NCBI GenBank assembly: GCA_021292165.1
Contig: CM037880.1
Span: 144,786,599 to 144,850,598, forward strand
Reading direction: 5' to 3'
Source: Shinisaurus crocodilurus
Lineage: Eukaryota > Chordata > Lepidosauria > Squamata > Shinisauridae
DNA: 64,000 nt
The translations under genes and the position numbers were made by a program. Positions 10,670 through 22,788 of the stretch are shown here, in pieces (the stretch's first letter is position 1; every line of letters starts with the position of its first letter). The notes under the pieces were generated by a model that was given only the letters and a program-made list of their open reading frames with translations, did no database searches and was not told where the DNA came from.

Positions 10670-12500
10670 TTTCTCAATCAACTTTTATTTTATTCATAAT
10701 AAAACACACAAACAAACACAAACACAATAATGGACTTCCAATCTTCTCCACAGCTTAATCAACCACAGTTAATCTTAAAATCTTTTCTGTTAACAAAAAA
10801 TCACTTCCAGTTATGGCAAAAAAGAACCCTAAAAGGAACAAACACCAGAGGTCTCCCCTCTCCCCCAATAAACATCAACTATTTAATCTATTAAATTCAA
10901 CATTTATGGATACTCCAAAAAAGAAAACCTATAGTTTCAGTAAATAGTGTTTTCAATTCCAAAATACAGTATATTAAGAATCCCAAAATTAAAAAGTAAC
11001 TATATACTTAATTAGCAAATGACCACATACCAAAAGCATTTTGTATTTCCACCACTCCCGCACTCTCTAGTACCTAACCATCAAATCAAGACATTTGTAT
11101 TATTACAATTACTCATTATTCCTTTCTATCTAAGCAGAAATTCCTTCACTTTTAATCTCCAAGATATATTTTTTTAAAAGGCAAGAAAAGAAAGGTAAGT
11201 CTAAAAAATTAAGAAATAAGTAACATCTGACAGAACAGCTGAAGCACATAAGCCATCATGCTTATGTGAACAAAAAAAAACAAAAGACCTTCCCCTTTAA
11301 TACTTCAAAGCCTCCACAAAACAACATCCCCAACAACAACAACAAATTATTATTATTATTTTTTAAATAAATGTTTCCAAACAGACCAAATATAATTATA
11401 CCTTAATTATAATAATTTCTCTTACATCACCATTAATATTTAAAATTCAAGTAAGTCATATAAGCAATCCCTTTACCTTTGCCATTAATATTTAAAATCA
11501 AAAGATTATTTATATTCCAACTAGACATGTAGTTCAGTATCAACCCTTTATCTTTTGCCAATAAAAGACCATGAAGATAGTCCCTTTCATTGCTTTCCTC
11601 TGTCGAAGGGATATTCATTAAGTTCCAGGTTTTGAACCAAGAATGAAATCAGCTTGTTCTTTTGTTTTGTGGACACCTGCAAACCGATCAGCTTGTTCTG
11701 TTGTTTTGTGGTCTCCTGCATACCGATCTCCGGCTCCGCCATCTTAGATTTTAAAAAGTGCGTCACAACTTCTTCCTGAACTGTCTTCTCATGCCACTTG
11801 AACCCAATTAAAACTTCAAAGTCTCTGTGAATTTCTGGTAAGTTTCCCAAGTCCTTATTTACTTCTTCTGTCTTCTCCTCTGCCGGTCCTGTAAAGAAAT
11901 CCGTCTTACGTTGTTCTTCTGATTGATCCACTTTCAGATTTACATTCCAAGCCTGGATTCTTATTTCCAATCTATTTAGAATTTCTCTCTCCATTTCGTT
12001 CCACAGGTTTAAGAATGCTGCAACTGCAAACATCTTGCCTTGCGTATAGATATTTCCCAGACGCTTCCAAACATATAAGATTTATAGACCTCCTTTCAGG
12101 TTTGCTCTCTTATCTTTTTCGCCTCCCAGATAAACATAGTCTACTTACAGTTAATTATAAATCCCACTCTGCTGCCGAAAGATTCCAATTAGCCACTCCA
12201 GATGTATTCCTTTATTTTGGAAGCGAACATGCAAACTTCTGATGATCGGTAAAACCGGTCTCTGGAAGCAGCGCCGTTTTCCCCCACCTCAGGTCACCCA
12301 CCGCCTTTATGCGTCAAAAGACACACAAAAAGCGATTTATGACCCTATGAGATAATTTGGGGGTAACCTCAGATCTTCGCTTCTCTAATGAGAAGTAGAT
12401 CCCCCAGCCTGAGACATTCTCTGGCCAGGAAACGCTGAATCAGCTGCCCCACAGAATTTCTGTGCGGCTTTCAAAGTTCCATGCTCACCCGGAAGCCATC
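10670..12500 (-). mobile_element. Non-autonomous L1-like (HAL1-like or composite) retroelement with 20-bp target duplication
   Basis: GATTTCACATTTTATTTACT occurs exactly at 10650-10669 and 12501-12520, bounding 1831 bases. Read on the - strand, it begins with a GC-richer leader (12500 down to about 12050), then a short ORF (12033-11587), then a long AT-rich 3' region that ends with AATAAAATAAAAG and a few As at 10670. The size of the duplication and the position of the polyadenylation signal point to target-primed reverse transcription. No RT or endonuclease domain is present, so it must have been moved in trans, probably by L1. The leader and 3' region do not match the L1 at 44994-46311. Family identity is unknown to me. 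Confidence 0.75.
11587..12033 (-). CDS. Short ORF of the 1.83-kb retroelement (ORF1-like, function unknown)
   Basis: A 148-codon frame starts with ATG in a good context and lies just after the leader. The N-terminus (LWNEMEREILNRLEIRI) is a charged heptad-like helix, reminiscent of coiled coils in L1 ORF1 proteins, but I see no RRM or C-terminal domain of L1 ORF1p. Codons near the end are duplicated: a 39-bp tandem repeat at about 11651-11728 gives two 13-residue units containing TKQQNKL and TKQKNKL. An internal AAGATGGCGGAG at about 11735-11746 resembles a YY1 site and offers a second start codon. It could be a decayed ORF1 fragment or non-coding. Confidence 0.4.
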   Translation of the reverse strand: MFAVAAFLNLWNEMEREILNRLEIRIQAWNVNLKVDQSEEQRKTDFFTGPAEEKTEEVNKDLGNLPEIHRDFEVLIGFKWHEKTVQEEVVTHFLKSKMAEPEIGMQETTKQQNKLIGLQVSTKQKNKLISFLVQNLELNEYPFDRGKQ

Positions 12501-12565
12501 GATTTCACATTTTATTTACTGTACAGAACTATCACCTTCCAAATTGTCTCACTCCCACCCATTAT

Positions 12566-12597
<32 letters not shown>
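12566..12597. repeat. (GT)n microsatellite
   Basis: About 16 uninterrupted GT units. Confidence 0.95.
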
Positions 12598-12600
<3 letters not shown>

Positions 12601-12646
12601 AAAGATCCATCTGTTATTTAGAGCAGCTCATTGTAATGGATATTGC

Positions 12647-12690
<44 letters not shown>
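12647..12690. repeat. (ATCT)n microsatellite
   Basis: Eleven ATCT tetranucleotides in a row. Confidence 0.97.
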
Positions 12691-12691
<1 letters not shown>

Positions 12692-13063
12692 AGTTGTCCT
12701 ACAGAGCTGAAGGGGGCAACTCAGTCTGGCCACATCCATCAACCAAGGGCCACTGGAAGGCTGCAGCCCCTTCCTCCCAGAAAGAACATCATGGCAAGGA
12801 GGAGACCAACCTAGCCCTATACATCGGCCAGAGAAGGAACAGTGGCAGGGACCCTGCTTTGCCCTTCCCTGCTAGAAAGAACACCTGTAAGAACTAGAGA
12901 ACTAGTGCCTGACTTGGCCTTTTTCCTCCTCTCTCCCAATTCCTTTTCCTTTTCTGTCGTGTCTTTTAGATTGTAAGACTGATGGCAGGGATGACTTTGT
13001 AAGCTGCCCTAGACACTTTTTTCAGCTGAAGAGAGCATGGTAAAAATGCTTTAGATAGGTTCA
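12691..13063 (+). mobile_element. Old retroelement remnant (3' tail), class uncertain
   Basis: The stretch TTTTAGATTGTAAGACTGATGGCAGGGATGAC, followed by AAGCTGCCCTAGACAC and ATGGTAAAAATGC (about 12966-13055), resembles a common vertebrate LINE/SINE 3' tail pattern. No ORF. The assignment rests on memory of the pattern only. Confidence 0.4.
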
Positions 13064-13103
13064 TAGGTAGGTAGATAAATAAGTGAAATACACATATTTC
13101 AAT

Positions 13104-13144
13104 ACAGTAACAGACTACAGTAACAGAATACAGTAACAGACTAC
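13104..13144. repeat. 13-bp tandem repeat, three units
   Basis: CAGTAACAGACTA, CAGTAACAGAATA and CAGTAACAGACTA follow one another, ending where the 173-bp duplicated block begins. Confidence 0.85.
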
Positions 13145-13313
13145 ATAGAATGTAGGTAGGGCTACCCTATTACTCTTTCTTGGAATGTCCGTAACTAATT
13201 TCTATGAAGAATGGGATCTAGAGAGTTCTGTGCAAAGACAGAATGGTGGTTGACTTTTCCTTCTGGCAGCCTTCTCATGTTTCATGGGATTTTGTCACTT
13301 ATTTATTTTGTAA
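13141..13313 (+). repeat. Exact 173-bp direct duplication, copy 1
   Basis: From CTACATAGAATGTAGG to TTTATTTTGTAA it is identical on reading to 13613-13785, offset 472. It contains no recognisable element and no LTR-like TG..CA boundaries at the match edges. Confidence 0.93.
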
Positions 13314-13612
13314 GTAACAGGATGATTTAAGATCTAATATAATCCAGAAGTAGTCAACAGTGTGGGAGCATTTAAGTTCTGTGGCCATGAGTCCAACAGA
13401 GAGGTCTCACATAGGCAAATTAGAGCAACAATGTTGCTCTAAAGGCAATGTTAATTGGGATTACTGTCCATGTCTGGTAGGTAGGATTGCAAAGTCTTCA
13501 GTAAAACAAGTTGGCTCTTGCATTCAATATTTATTTATTTTTTGAAATCACAGATAGGAGTTGATAGCTGGGGATATGTTTAATACTTCTGTCTGACCCG
13601 CAGACTGTAGCC

Positions 13613-13785
13613 CTACATAGAATGTAGGTAGGGCTACCCTATTACTCTTTCTTGGAATGTCCGTAACTAATTTCTATGAAGAATGGGATCTAGAGAGTTC
13701 TGTGCAAAGACAGAATGGTGGTTGACTTTTCCTTCTGGCAGCCTTCTCATGTTTCATGGGATTTTGTCACTTATTTATTTTGTAA
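13613..13785 (+). repeat. Exact 173-bp direct duplication, copy 2
   Basis: Second copy of the block at 13141-13313, separated from it by 299 bases of single-copy sequence. Flanks differ on both sides. Confidence 0.93.
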
Positions 13786-13959
13786 ATCTCTGTGTTGCTC
13801 TTTAGTATTGCTGCTCCCAGGGAGTCTAACAAAACAAAACAAAACAAAACATTGAAACAACAGAAATTAACCACAGTAAAACAGCATGTCAGCTAAAGTA
13901 TAAAATGGCAGACAAAAGCAAATTCAGCTGAGCTAAATAGTCACCTGCCCAGTCACCAA

Positions 13960-14640
13960 AGGTGGGGACACAAAGGAAGATGCCATATACTGAGACAGAC
14001 GATTGGTCCATCTAGCTCAGTATTATCTATACTGACTAGAAGTGTCTTTTCAGGAGTTCAGTCTTTCCTAGTTAGTCATCTAGTTGCCATATATTGGACT
14101 AGCTATACTTTCTGAGCAGTCTTCCAAGCTAGCCCCACATACAATGAACTACAGTAGTCTAATCTGGAAATTATCAGCCCCGGCTCACTTTGTCCTGAAA
14201 GGGCCACCAGCCTTAGTTGGTAGAAGCATTCCATGTCATGGAGCCCATTTTGACTTCTAGGGGAAAACCTGGCTGGTCAGGAACTCCAACCTGAGCCAGA
14301 AGAGGATGAACACCACCTCCCTGGGCAAATGAACCACCTACCAACCACCTACTTCTCTTGTCAGGATTCAGCTTCAATTCATTGGCTCTCATCTAATCCA
14401 TTACTGATCCTAGGCACCAGTTTAGCATTTCTATTATCTCTAATTTGGATGTCAAAGGCAGGTAGATCTGGGTTTCCTCAGCATACTGATGATGTCTCAC
14501 TCTAAAACCTCAAATAGCCTCAGCAGCTTTATGTCCATGTTAAACAGCATGGGAGACAACATGGAACCCTGTGGGAACCTGAAGCATAAAGGCTACACAA
14601 CAAGGCACCAGTCTCTGAGTACCAAGTTGGGTTGCCATAA
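13960..14640 (-). pseudogene. L2-clade LINE, RT fragment, antisense
   Basis: Read on the - strand, residues like PQGSMLSPMLFN (about 14590-14555) match RT motif B-region of L2, followed by HHQYAEETQIYLP where the catalytic YADD has become YAEE, then LKLNPDK near 14370. Stops and frame breaks interrupt it. The 3' end and UTR are not clearly present, so it is an internal remnant. Confidence 0.75.
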
Positions 14641-17600
14641 TAATAAATATATAGAGAGAGTACCACCTTCTGAGGGCCAAAGTAAACATTTGGCTAATCA
14701 CGCATAGTGGAGCTATGTGTAATAGTTTTATTTACCTTTGTGTAAGTGTGTGTACTATGGGGGAGTCAGCAATTAAATGCCCCTTCAAAAATCAAAATGG
14801 TTTAGGTGTTGCATTAAAAACTAAAGTAGACGCAGCTGAGAAAGATCCACTTCTTCCACTGGTCTCCCCAGGTCTCAATAATCTAGGGCAGGTCTTGCTA
14901 CAGATGCTTCTCTGAAGGCTCCTGACCTTGAGTGGGGCTTTTGGGAGCACAGAAGGAGGAGGGAAGGAGTTTAAAAACTTGTGCTTGTGGTGAACACTGC
15001 ACATGGTGCTTTGGACCCTGGCCAGTTGTGCTATAGATAGGGATGCTCTTGAAAATTGTTTGGAAACTTCAATTAATACAGAATAACAATAACTAATAAT
15101 ACTATTTATTATTATTAATTGTGATGATGATTGATTTTGGATTGATTTATTAATTCCAGAACATGAGGAATTTCTAAACTATTTTAAAATGTCATCTGTG
15201 TTAGTGGTGTTGATGATTTGTAGTGTAATATGTTTTATTTGATTTTAGAACATGCTATAAAAAGTAAATTATTTGTAAACTATACAGAACATATTTTGAT
15301 TAAGTGGTTAAAAATAGATAATAAAGTCTGGACTCTGCTCAGGTTACTCTTACCTGTTGCATCTCAGCTTCACCTTGGTCCAAAGTTAATAATGTCTTCA
15401 GTACATCAAATAAAAGTGTTAGCATTCCAAAATATATCAAAACATCCTTGGCAAAAACTGCAGAAGTTTAGTTCAGTTCTTAGCCTTTTGAATCTTACAA
15501 TAACATTACCCACTCACCCCCATCAGTCTATAAGTTCAGCTTTAATCTTACATTACAGGAAATAAATCTGATGACCTGATTCGTGATTAGCCCTTTTGAT
15601 GTATATCATTAAACATTCACTATTTAGTTGTGTTTATGTTGTTTATTTCACTCATTCTCATTTGATAACTATTTATTTTTAAAGGTATTCTGGCAAAGAA
15701 TAAATGCATGAAAAATAGCCTAGTTTACATTCACACAAATGAATATTTTAAATGTACATGACAATGATGGATACATGATTTTTTATTGTTTATGTCTCAT
15801 GATAACCTGTTTGAGATGAAACTGTGTTACGATGATTGGTTTATATTATTATCAATGATTCAATATGATGTTTTAGATTTGTTATTTAGAGAAACAAAAA
15901 GCTTAAAAGAAGATGACAATTACTTTTCACCTACCTGGAGGTAACATGCCTTTCCTTTGTCCTGCAAGTATAGGCCGACACTAATCGTGAAACTAACATT
16001 TCATCTGTGCCAGGGATTGTGAGTGCATATTCATGTGTGTGAAATATGTTTTAAAGCACACACATACACAGAAGTTTCTTGAGATAAAGGGGTATGGAAA
16101 TGGGCATTGTAAATAGTTTTGTCAGTGTTATGTATGACCAGTTATGTCAGTCTTGTAATGGAAGCATTTCATGTGTATGAGTTATAGCATTGATTATTAT
16201 TATTATTTTCTGTCCATTGAATAACTGCAAATACTGGCTGTCCTTTTATTCTTCATATTAGAGTGTAAATGTAGTTTGGACATAATGGATTATTGATTGG
16301 TCTGAGAACAGCAGAAGCCCCAAGGCCTTGTCATCAATGGTACTTACTCTCCCATTAGAGAATGCATCACTTCATGCTGCTATTCGGGATCCAAATCTGT
16401 AGAATATAAGCTTATAATTGTTGATCTTGTAACAGAACGGTTTTTAGGGCAGGGAGCTCTTCATTGTTGTTATGGGCTCTCCACCCCCCTCCCCATTTAT
16501 TCAAAGAATAGCTTCTTTGTTTGGGTAGTAAGATAAGCTGGACCAGGATGTTAATGATGTATTTTAATTCATTCCTTATAGTGCTACAGTGCTACCAATA
16601 AAATACATTTCTTTGTCTCTGGGAGGACAAACATGGCCAGTATACTGAAGCACAAAATATGTACTGAGTGGGTGATAGGCCAGCGTTTCTCAACATACCC
16701 TGTAAAAGTGAACCAGAATAACCTCTTCGTAGAACTCCTTTAGAAAATGTTTTGTGACTTGTGTTATGAACATCTCCACTGTTTCCCTTTCCCCCTCTTC
16801 TTTTGAGAACCCTCCCATCACTGTAGATATTCCTTTGCCAGGGTGTTGTACTTGGTTGATATAGGTGTTTATTGGGTGTGTTTTGTCTCTTCAGAAGGGT
16901 TATTGTCTGTGGTGCTGTTTCAGAACAACCTAATTATTTTCTCAGGAGGTTTGGAGCCCATTTATAGAATATCATCATTAGATCAGAGGAGGGAGAGAGA
17001 CACAGAGAGAAAACAAATGACGTGGTCAAGGAATCTCAGAATAAAGTTGCAGGGTTAACAGCTGCAAATCTGCAAAGGATGTATCCGAGGACATGAAAAG
17101 GAGCAGACCTCTATTTACAACAAAGTTAAACATGCTACTGTTGTGGCATTTAAAACAGAAGCAAGCTGAATTTAAAGAGTGCATCCCCCTCCCCCTAGTT
17201 TTGACTTCGTAGCATTCTCCCCTGTTTTCACTTCTGCTTTCTGCTTTGGCGAGGCCTGTGCCTGCTTTAGTTTAGTTGATAATTAAGTCCGTTTTCTAGA
17301 TTAACAACAACAAGAACAAAAAACCTGGCAGAATTTAGCTTCAAAGTCTCTTGGAAAAAATCAAGGCAAAGTCATGCTGACTTTTTCCTAATGCCTGTAT
17401 TTACTTTGAAGGACATAGACTGCTAGGATTTCCTGTGAATTCAAGGATATGCTTACTATTTAAAGACAGGCAGCCCCCCCCCCCCATCTTCCTGCTCGAG
17501 AATTACAGAACAGTTGTGTTATCTTTGGAAGTAAGCAGTATAAAGGTGAATGAGGTTGTCCATAAAAGGACTAAGGAAAAGCATTTCTGCAGGATATTTG

Positions 17601-18269
17601 CCAGAGCAAGGAAGTAAGGACTGGTCATTCCACATGTAGGAGCTACAGTTTTACATCAAGTTTTAATTCCTTGACAGTGTGAGATTTTTTTTGAGGTTGG
17701 GAAAGGAGCCCTGTAATAGACTGTTGAAAATGGACCAGCAGGACCGGGGATCAAATTCTAGGGCAGCCATAGACTCTCTGGGTGGCCTTGAAGACCATAC
17801 CACTCCCGTAATGTAAGTCACATTGACTTAAGTGCAATGTCTTTCCAAGTAAGCATGTGTAGGTAGGAACATAACTTTGTAAGTGCATTTCAGATTTTTA
17901 AAAATGTGTCCAAAATATTCATCTGGTCAAGAGCGTTTTGGCTGTTCCTCAGGGGCGGGGGGGGGGGGCTGCAGGGGTTTCTGTGCAAAACTTGGAATTC
18001 TCATTTCAGAACCACGTTTATTGCTGTTGAAATAACAAAAGCTTAGTTCTTAACATGTTTATATATGAGAATATCTTGAAGTATGTGAAACAGAATTGGG
18101 TGCATTCAGTGTTTGTCTCAACTAAGTGAATGCTTAAGTATACTAAGGGAGCTGTAGCTAGTGTTGGGGACATCTGGTGTGATGAGCTGTGATAGTTAAG
18201 TCAACTATGTCTTATGTAAAACAACAAAACAAAATACAAGAACAAGTTGACACTGAGAAAATACTCTAT
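14641..18269. other. Intron, nothing recognised
   Basis: Mostly AT-rich and low in repeats. Frames here are short and do not resemble known proteins. Simple sequence only: TTA-rich patches near 15090-15120 and 16195-16206, and a C run near 17474. This is the largest stretch in the window that I read as single-copy. Confidence 0.6.
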
Positions 18270-18541
18270 AACAGAGCAAAGGAAGTCAGCTGGGTGGCTA
18301 AAAGAGAGAGGGCCTTCTCAGTTGTGGCACCTGCCCTCCCCAAAGAGGTTCAGCTGGCACCTACACTGTTACCTTTTGAGCGCCAGGTAAAGACATTTCT
18401 CCTATGCATTTTAGATTTCATGGCTGTTTTTATATACTGTATATTGTTTTTCCTCTACTGTTTTTTTGTATTGCTTTGCTTGATGTTATCTGCTCAGAGA
18501 ACATTTGTTATTGGACAAATACAAATATATAATAAATAAAC
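18270..18541 (+). mobile_element. L2-clade LINE, 3' end remnant
   Basis: The translation RERAFSVVAPALPKEVQLAPT followed by VKTFLL corresponds to the C-terminus of L2 ORF2, and a T-rich 3' UTR ends in ATAATAAATAAA. The 5' boundary is unclear. Confidence 0.75.
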
Positions 18542-19042
18542 AAACCCTTTACAGTAGAAAGATTTTTTTAACATGGAGGTAGGGGGCAGTCTGCAATCAA
18601 AATACGAGCCTGGTTAAAGATACTTGATCAGGACAACTTTCCAAATACGATAGGTGTTCTGAACCATCTGCCATGGAAACTCACAAGGTAGGGCAGGGCA
18701 TTTGTTGCAGCACCATGGAAAGATCCAAGTGAGCAACTTCCTCCAACAAAGGCTGGTGGTGGACTGAGGCCTCACATGAGTCCCCTCCACACAGTTGACC
18801 TCTCCTAAGCTTCACTCCCTGGCCTGAGGCAAGTGAATCCTTAAAGGGTCATGCACACCCCGGCCTGAAGACAAGTGCTTCTCCTCCTTTCTGTGGTCTC
18901 TTTCCTAGTGTGCTTTCTGCGCTGATAAGTAGGCATAGTCGTGCAGGAGGTAATTGGCACTTTAGGTGAATTGGACTCAGGCAAAGGCGCCTGTGAGGGT
19001 GCTGGCTCAGGCTTTGCAGGCTCATGACCATTAGCCATAGGT
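18542..19042. other. Intron, nothing recognised
   Basis: No gene or clear repeat. Two overlapping short antisense frames (18841-19068) are proline/serine-rich and look accidental. Confidence 0.55.
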
Positions 19043-19195
19043 TCAGGATTCATAGATTCATAGATCATAAAGTTGGAAGGGGCCTACAAAGCCATCGAGT
19101 ACAACCCCCTGCTCAGTGCAGGAAACTAGAGGAGGGGGTCTCCCATCCAAGTAATAACCAGGCCTGACCCTGCTTAGCTTCACAAAGCTGTTCCT
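19043..19195 (-). mobile_element. 5S-rRNA-derived SINE (5S-Sauria-RTE type), partial
   Basis: On the - strand it contains AAGCTAAGCAGGGTCAGGCC and TTACTTGGATGGGAGACC, the internal control region of 5S rRNA, then a 3' tail with GTTTCCTGCACTGAGCAGGG and the CCTTCCAACTTTATGATC end. The 5' 5S part is truncated. Confidence 0.88.
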
Positions 19196-19373
19196 CTTTG
19201 TCAACTAGTGGTATATCTATCCCCAGACTAGGCTGACTCATCCACCTCTAACCCTAAGGCCAGAGCTGTGATAGTAGTGAACCTTAGCGAACAGTTCCAC
19301 CGTCTGCATGTTAGCAAGTTCAAAATTAATGCAATAGGAAGTATCTTAAAGTCAGAATGAGAAAACTACTAGC

Positions 19374-19440
19374 TATGTTGGCTAGGGATGATGGGAGTTG
19401 CAGTCCAACAACATCTGGAGGGCCACAAGTTGCTCACCCC
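19374..19440. mobile_element. hAT-type MITE fragment, one arm
   Basis: ATGGGAGTTGCAGTCCAACA followed by ACATCTGGAGGGCCACAAG is the right arm of the hAT foldback family seen complete at 62539-62676. The left arm is missing. Confidence 0.65.
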
Positions 19441-19450
19441 TAACCTAGGC

Positions 19451-20366
19451 CAGTGATGGCGAACCTTTTTGAGCCCGAGTGCCCAAACTGCAACACAAAA
19501 CCAACTTATTTATTTCAAAGTGCCAACACTGCAATTAAACCTGAATACCGAGGTTTCAGTTTTAGAAAAACAACTCATACAGTTGTCCGAACTAATTAAC
19601 ATATTTTGTCTTAAAAGAAAAACACAATAGCAGAGCTTTCAATGATACAAACAGTTTTTTGTTGAAAAAAAAATCAACTCAAAAAATTATTATAGTACTA
19701 CATTGTACACATAGCCTGAAGGGAATTTATACAAACTTTTTAAATAATTAGGCACATGTATTTTTGGGTAAGGGATTCTCAACTTGTAATATGATTATAG
19801 GCCAGACTGAAATTGTATAGGGCTAGCTTTACTCCGGGTCCTTTCCCTGCTTCTACAGGTGTCGGATTAGTAAAAGTAAAAGTCAACCTGTACTAGGATG
19901 AGCAAGATAAACAAGAAAACTAAACGTGCTTAACACATTTAAAACACTTTTATGTCTTAGACTGCAAACACTGCATTAGGTAAAAGTTTGCATTGGGCAT
20001 GCTTTTGCACAATTAATGTGATTTTTGCTATTGCATGCATGCTGATAATTTGTCAAACCTTGGCTCATACTCCGTTAGTTTGAGAGCAACACATGCAGCT
20101 CTCAGGTCAACTGTTAGGGCTTTACATCCAAGCCATGCTCTGTGCATCATTCTTCAAAATCTTTTAAATGTGATAATGTAGAAAAGAATTCTGTAACAGG
20201 AATTCTAGAATAAAATTCTGTTCCACACTGTGAGAAAGAACAAAATCATTAGTGTTTTGCAGAAGGGGACGGTCTTTTCGCGATCTGGTGACCAATGGCT
20301 CGAGTGCCCACAGAGAGGTCCCTGCGTGCCAGCTGTGGCACCCGTGCCATAGGTTCGCCATCACTG
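19451..20366. mobile_element. Non-autonomous hAT transposon, 916 bp, exact 8-bp target duplication
   Basis: The left end is CAGTGATGGCGAACCTTTTT and the right end the complement of CAGTGATGGCGAACCTATGG. ACCTAGGC stands at 19443-19450 and again at 20367-20374. The interior is AT-rich with no transposase-like frame, so it depends on a transposase in trans. CAGTG ends and 8-bp duplications are diagnostic of hAT. Confidence 0.92.
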
Positions 20367-20374
20367 ACCTAGGC

Positions 20375-21996
20375 CAATGTCATGCTTAAAGGAAACAAGT
20401 AACCTAGTGGTTAGCAAGTTGGGAGTGATACACATCTTCAATGTGAGCAATTTCCACTGAAGTGGGAGCTGCCACTCCTCTATTGTGTTTCTTAATTGGG
20501 GTAGAATGGAAAATATCAAACACTTCTCAGTCAGTACAATAAAAGGATCAGTATGTCTGTATCGTATAATACTTCTGCTGCAGACATTGCAGGGGTCCCT
20601 TTATCAGCTTGTCTTTTACCTAGCGGGCTGCTTCCTTAGCTCAAAACTTCAAATTTTCTGTGATCAGTTCGGGTATTCTGTTGGTACACAGGACAAGCAG
20701 GTAGACATCTTAGTTCTCAGTATATTGAGTGATGGGAGTACATCTGTTCAGAGCATAATTTCAATATAAAATGTGTCACACTGTAAATGCAATACAGAAT
20801 GTGTAGAATACCTCCTGTGCGTGTTCACAGTTATAACTGATCATGCAAGTGGCTAGCAGTTTAAAATGGTAAATGGATTCAATTGGTATTAAGTTGAAAA
20901 ATCAGTTGATCTGAGAAAGGTACTGGTTTTTGCACCTGACCTTACAACTTCCTGTGTTGACAAACAGTGTGCAAGATTAGGCCCGAGTACTGCAGCCTAA
21001 CCTCAAGGCCGTTGGTATGCACTGTCATTCTGAGCTAATTATAGAAGTGCGGGGATGCTGGTAGGATCTGTCACAATGGTAACAGTTATCACTTCTGGAT
21101 GGAATAGAGCCTCCTTGTCCACAGGGCTTCAGAGGCATGCAACTGAGCAGTGAAGGCTCGAAACACTTAATCATGATACCATCTTAGCATTATCAAGAGA
21201 GTACATTGTTCTCAGTGCAGTAAGTGTATCCTTTGCAAGTAGTATCCTGTGTAGCTGATCCACAGCTCTGGAGCTCTCTTTCCTGGATACTTGCTCAATC
21301 CTGAAATCTTTTGGGAGTACAGCACTATTCACACATTCATGTTAATTGCCTGGAGGCTTTGTATGCCAGTTGATTCAGGGCAACAGACTCTTAATACGCT
21401 CCAACTCATATTGTTTTCTTGTTGAGAGAGGACCTAAAGTTAGGAGGGGCAGGAATAGTGATGCCTCTTGAAACAGAAAGATGAAGCCTTCTTAAGTGTT
21501 GGGCATGCAGATATTACCACTGGAGGCCCATAGGATTGCTCAGAGGATGCCTCCTCACTAACAGAGCAAAGGACTTCTTTCTTCCTAAAAAGCAGGACAG
21601 AGAGACGTCACTAAACATGATTGTACCTGTAGTCAAAAAGTGGAAATGTAATCCTGTGCAATGGGATTTGAGCAGCCTACGTTTTCAGTTTGTGTGAGCA
21701 GTACAGAAATGGAGGCATCCACTCTTCAATACCAAATATTGCTCCTGTTGAATTCTATTTAACTCCCCCTGCAACAATATACCACTGATTTGAATGTAGC
21801 ACAATTTCAGCCTAAAACTGCTTAGTTTTTTCATGTGTACATTCCCTCTCTAATCCTTCTTGTATTAGCAAGAACTTCTAAGTCTACATCAGCATTTACC
21901 TAAGCAAGGTATCAATATTATTTCCAATTTAATTGGCCTGTGTAGGAATCTTATTTAGCTGCACTGTTGCTTCTCCTTAAATAATAATTATTTATT

Positions 21997-22036
<40 letters not shown>

Positions 22037-22589
22037 ATGCATCCTTTTCTGTCTTTGTGCAGCAGCCATGCCTAAGATGCCATTTTCAGCAAGGGTAGAG
22101 TACTGTACTCTACAAAAACCTTTTATCTCTGAGCAAACAAAAGTTTGGCTGTTTTTCATGAAATTATACATGTCTATAAAACCACAGACTTAAAATATTA
22201 CTGCTACTTCAAGAAAGGGCTTATTCACTTGAAACTATGTACACACTTTTTTTGGATTTGGAAAGAAAAAAATAAGTGTTTCTGAGACTTATATTCTTAT
22301 TTTTAGTAAATACCAATTACATAGACACGCATACTGTCTCCCAGTGTCTGAAACTACTTTTCCATAGCTTTGTATGAATTCTATTGAACATTCAGTTTTA
22401 TGAATTATAGTAACATTCAAGTCAGATTTAATCCATTATAAAGTTACCATTTTGGTACATATGACAATAAAATCTTGATAGAGGCCTATTGCAAAGATCA
22501 AAATAAAAGGTGTTTTTCTTTTTAAAAAAAGAAAAGAAAGAAATGGTTTGCATTTAGTAATGCTGTGTTGTGTTCCTTTTTTTTGGTCC
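20375..22589. other. Intron upstream of the ZNF516 coding exon, with (GT)n at 21998-22033
   Basis: No gene, RNA or element was recognised apart from the GT microsatellite. A branch-point/pyrimidine tract for the exon begins near 22570. Confidence 0.6.
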
Positions 22590-22592
22590 CAG

Positions 22593-22788
22593 GTCCAGTT
22601 TGCCATCTGACTCAAAAACACCAATGAACACATATATCCAAAATGCTTTCAAACAGCTGAGAGAAAACTTGAATATGAGAATGAAGGGATAAAGTCTAAG
22701 TCAGCAGAAATTCATGATTGAAACGGCAACATAATTTCCTATTCCTGGACAGGGTTTTTACCTTCTGACTGATGTTGCTGTAGTATAG
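22593..22788 (+). other. ZNF516: ZNF516 5' UTR segment of the first coding exon
   Basis: A pyrimidine-rich tract followed by CAG at 22590-22592 makes a strong splice acceptor, so the exon probably begins at 22593. The 196 bases to the start codon contain several out-of-frame or short upstream ATGs. A TAG lies in frame directly before the start codon (22786-22788), so the protein cannot extend 5' in this exon. The acceptor choice is inference; an acceptor nearer the ATG (AG at 22783 or 22788) is possible. Confidence 0.6.

Noticed and set aside
13104..13144. CRISPR-like array
   Set aside because: Three 13-bp head-to-tail units without spacers in a vertebrate intron.
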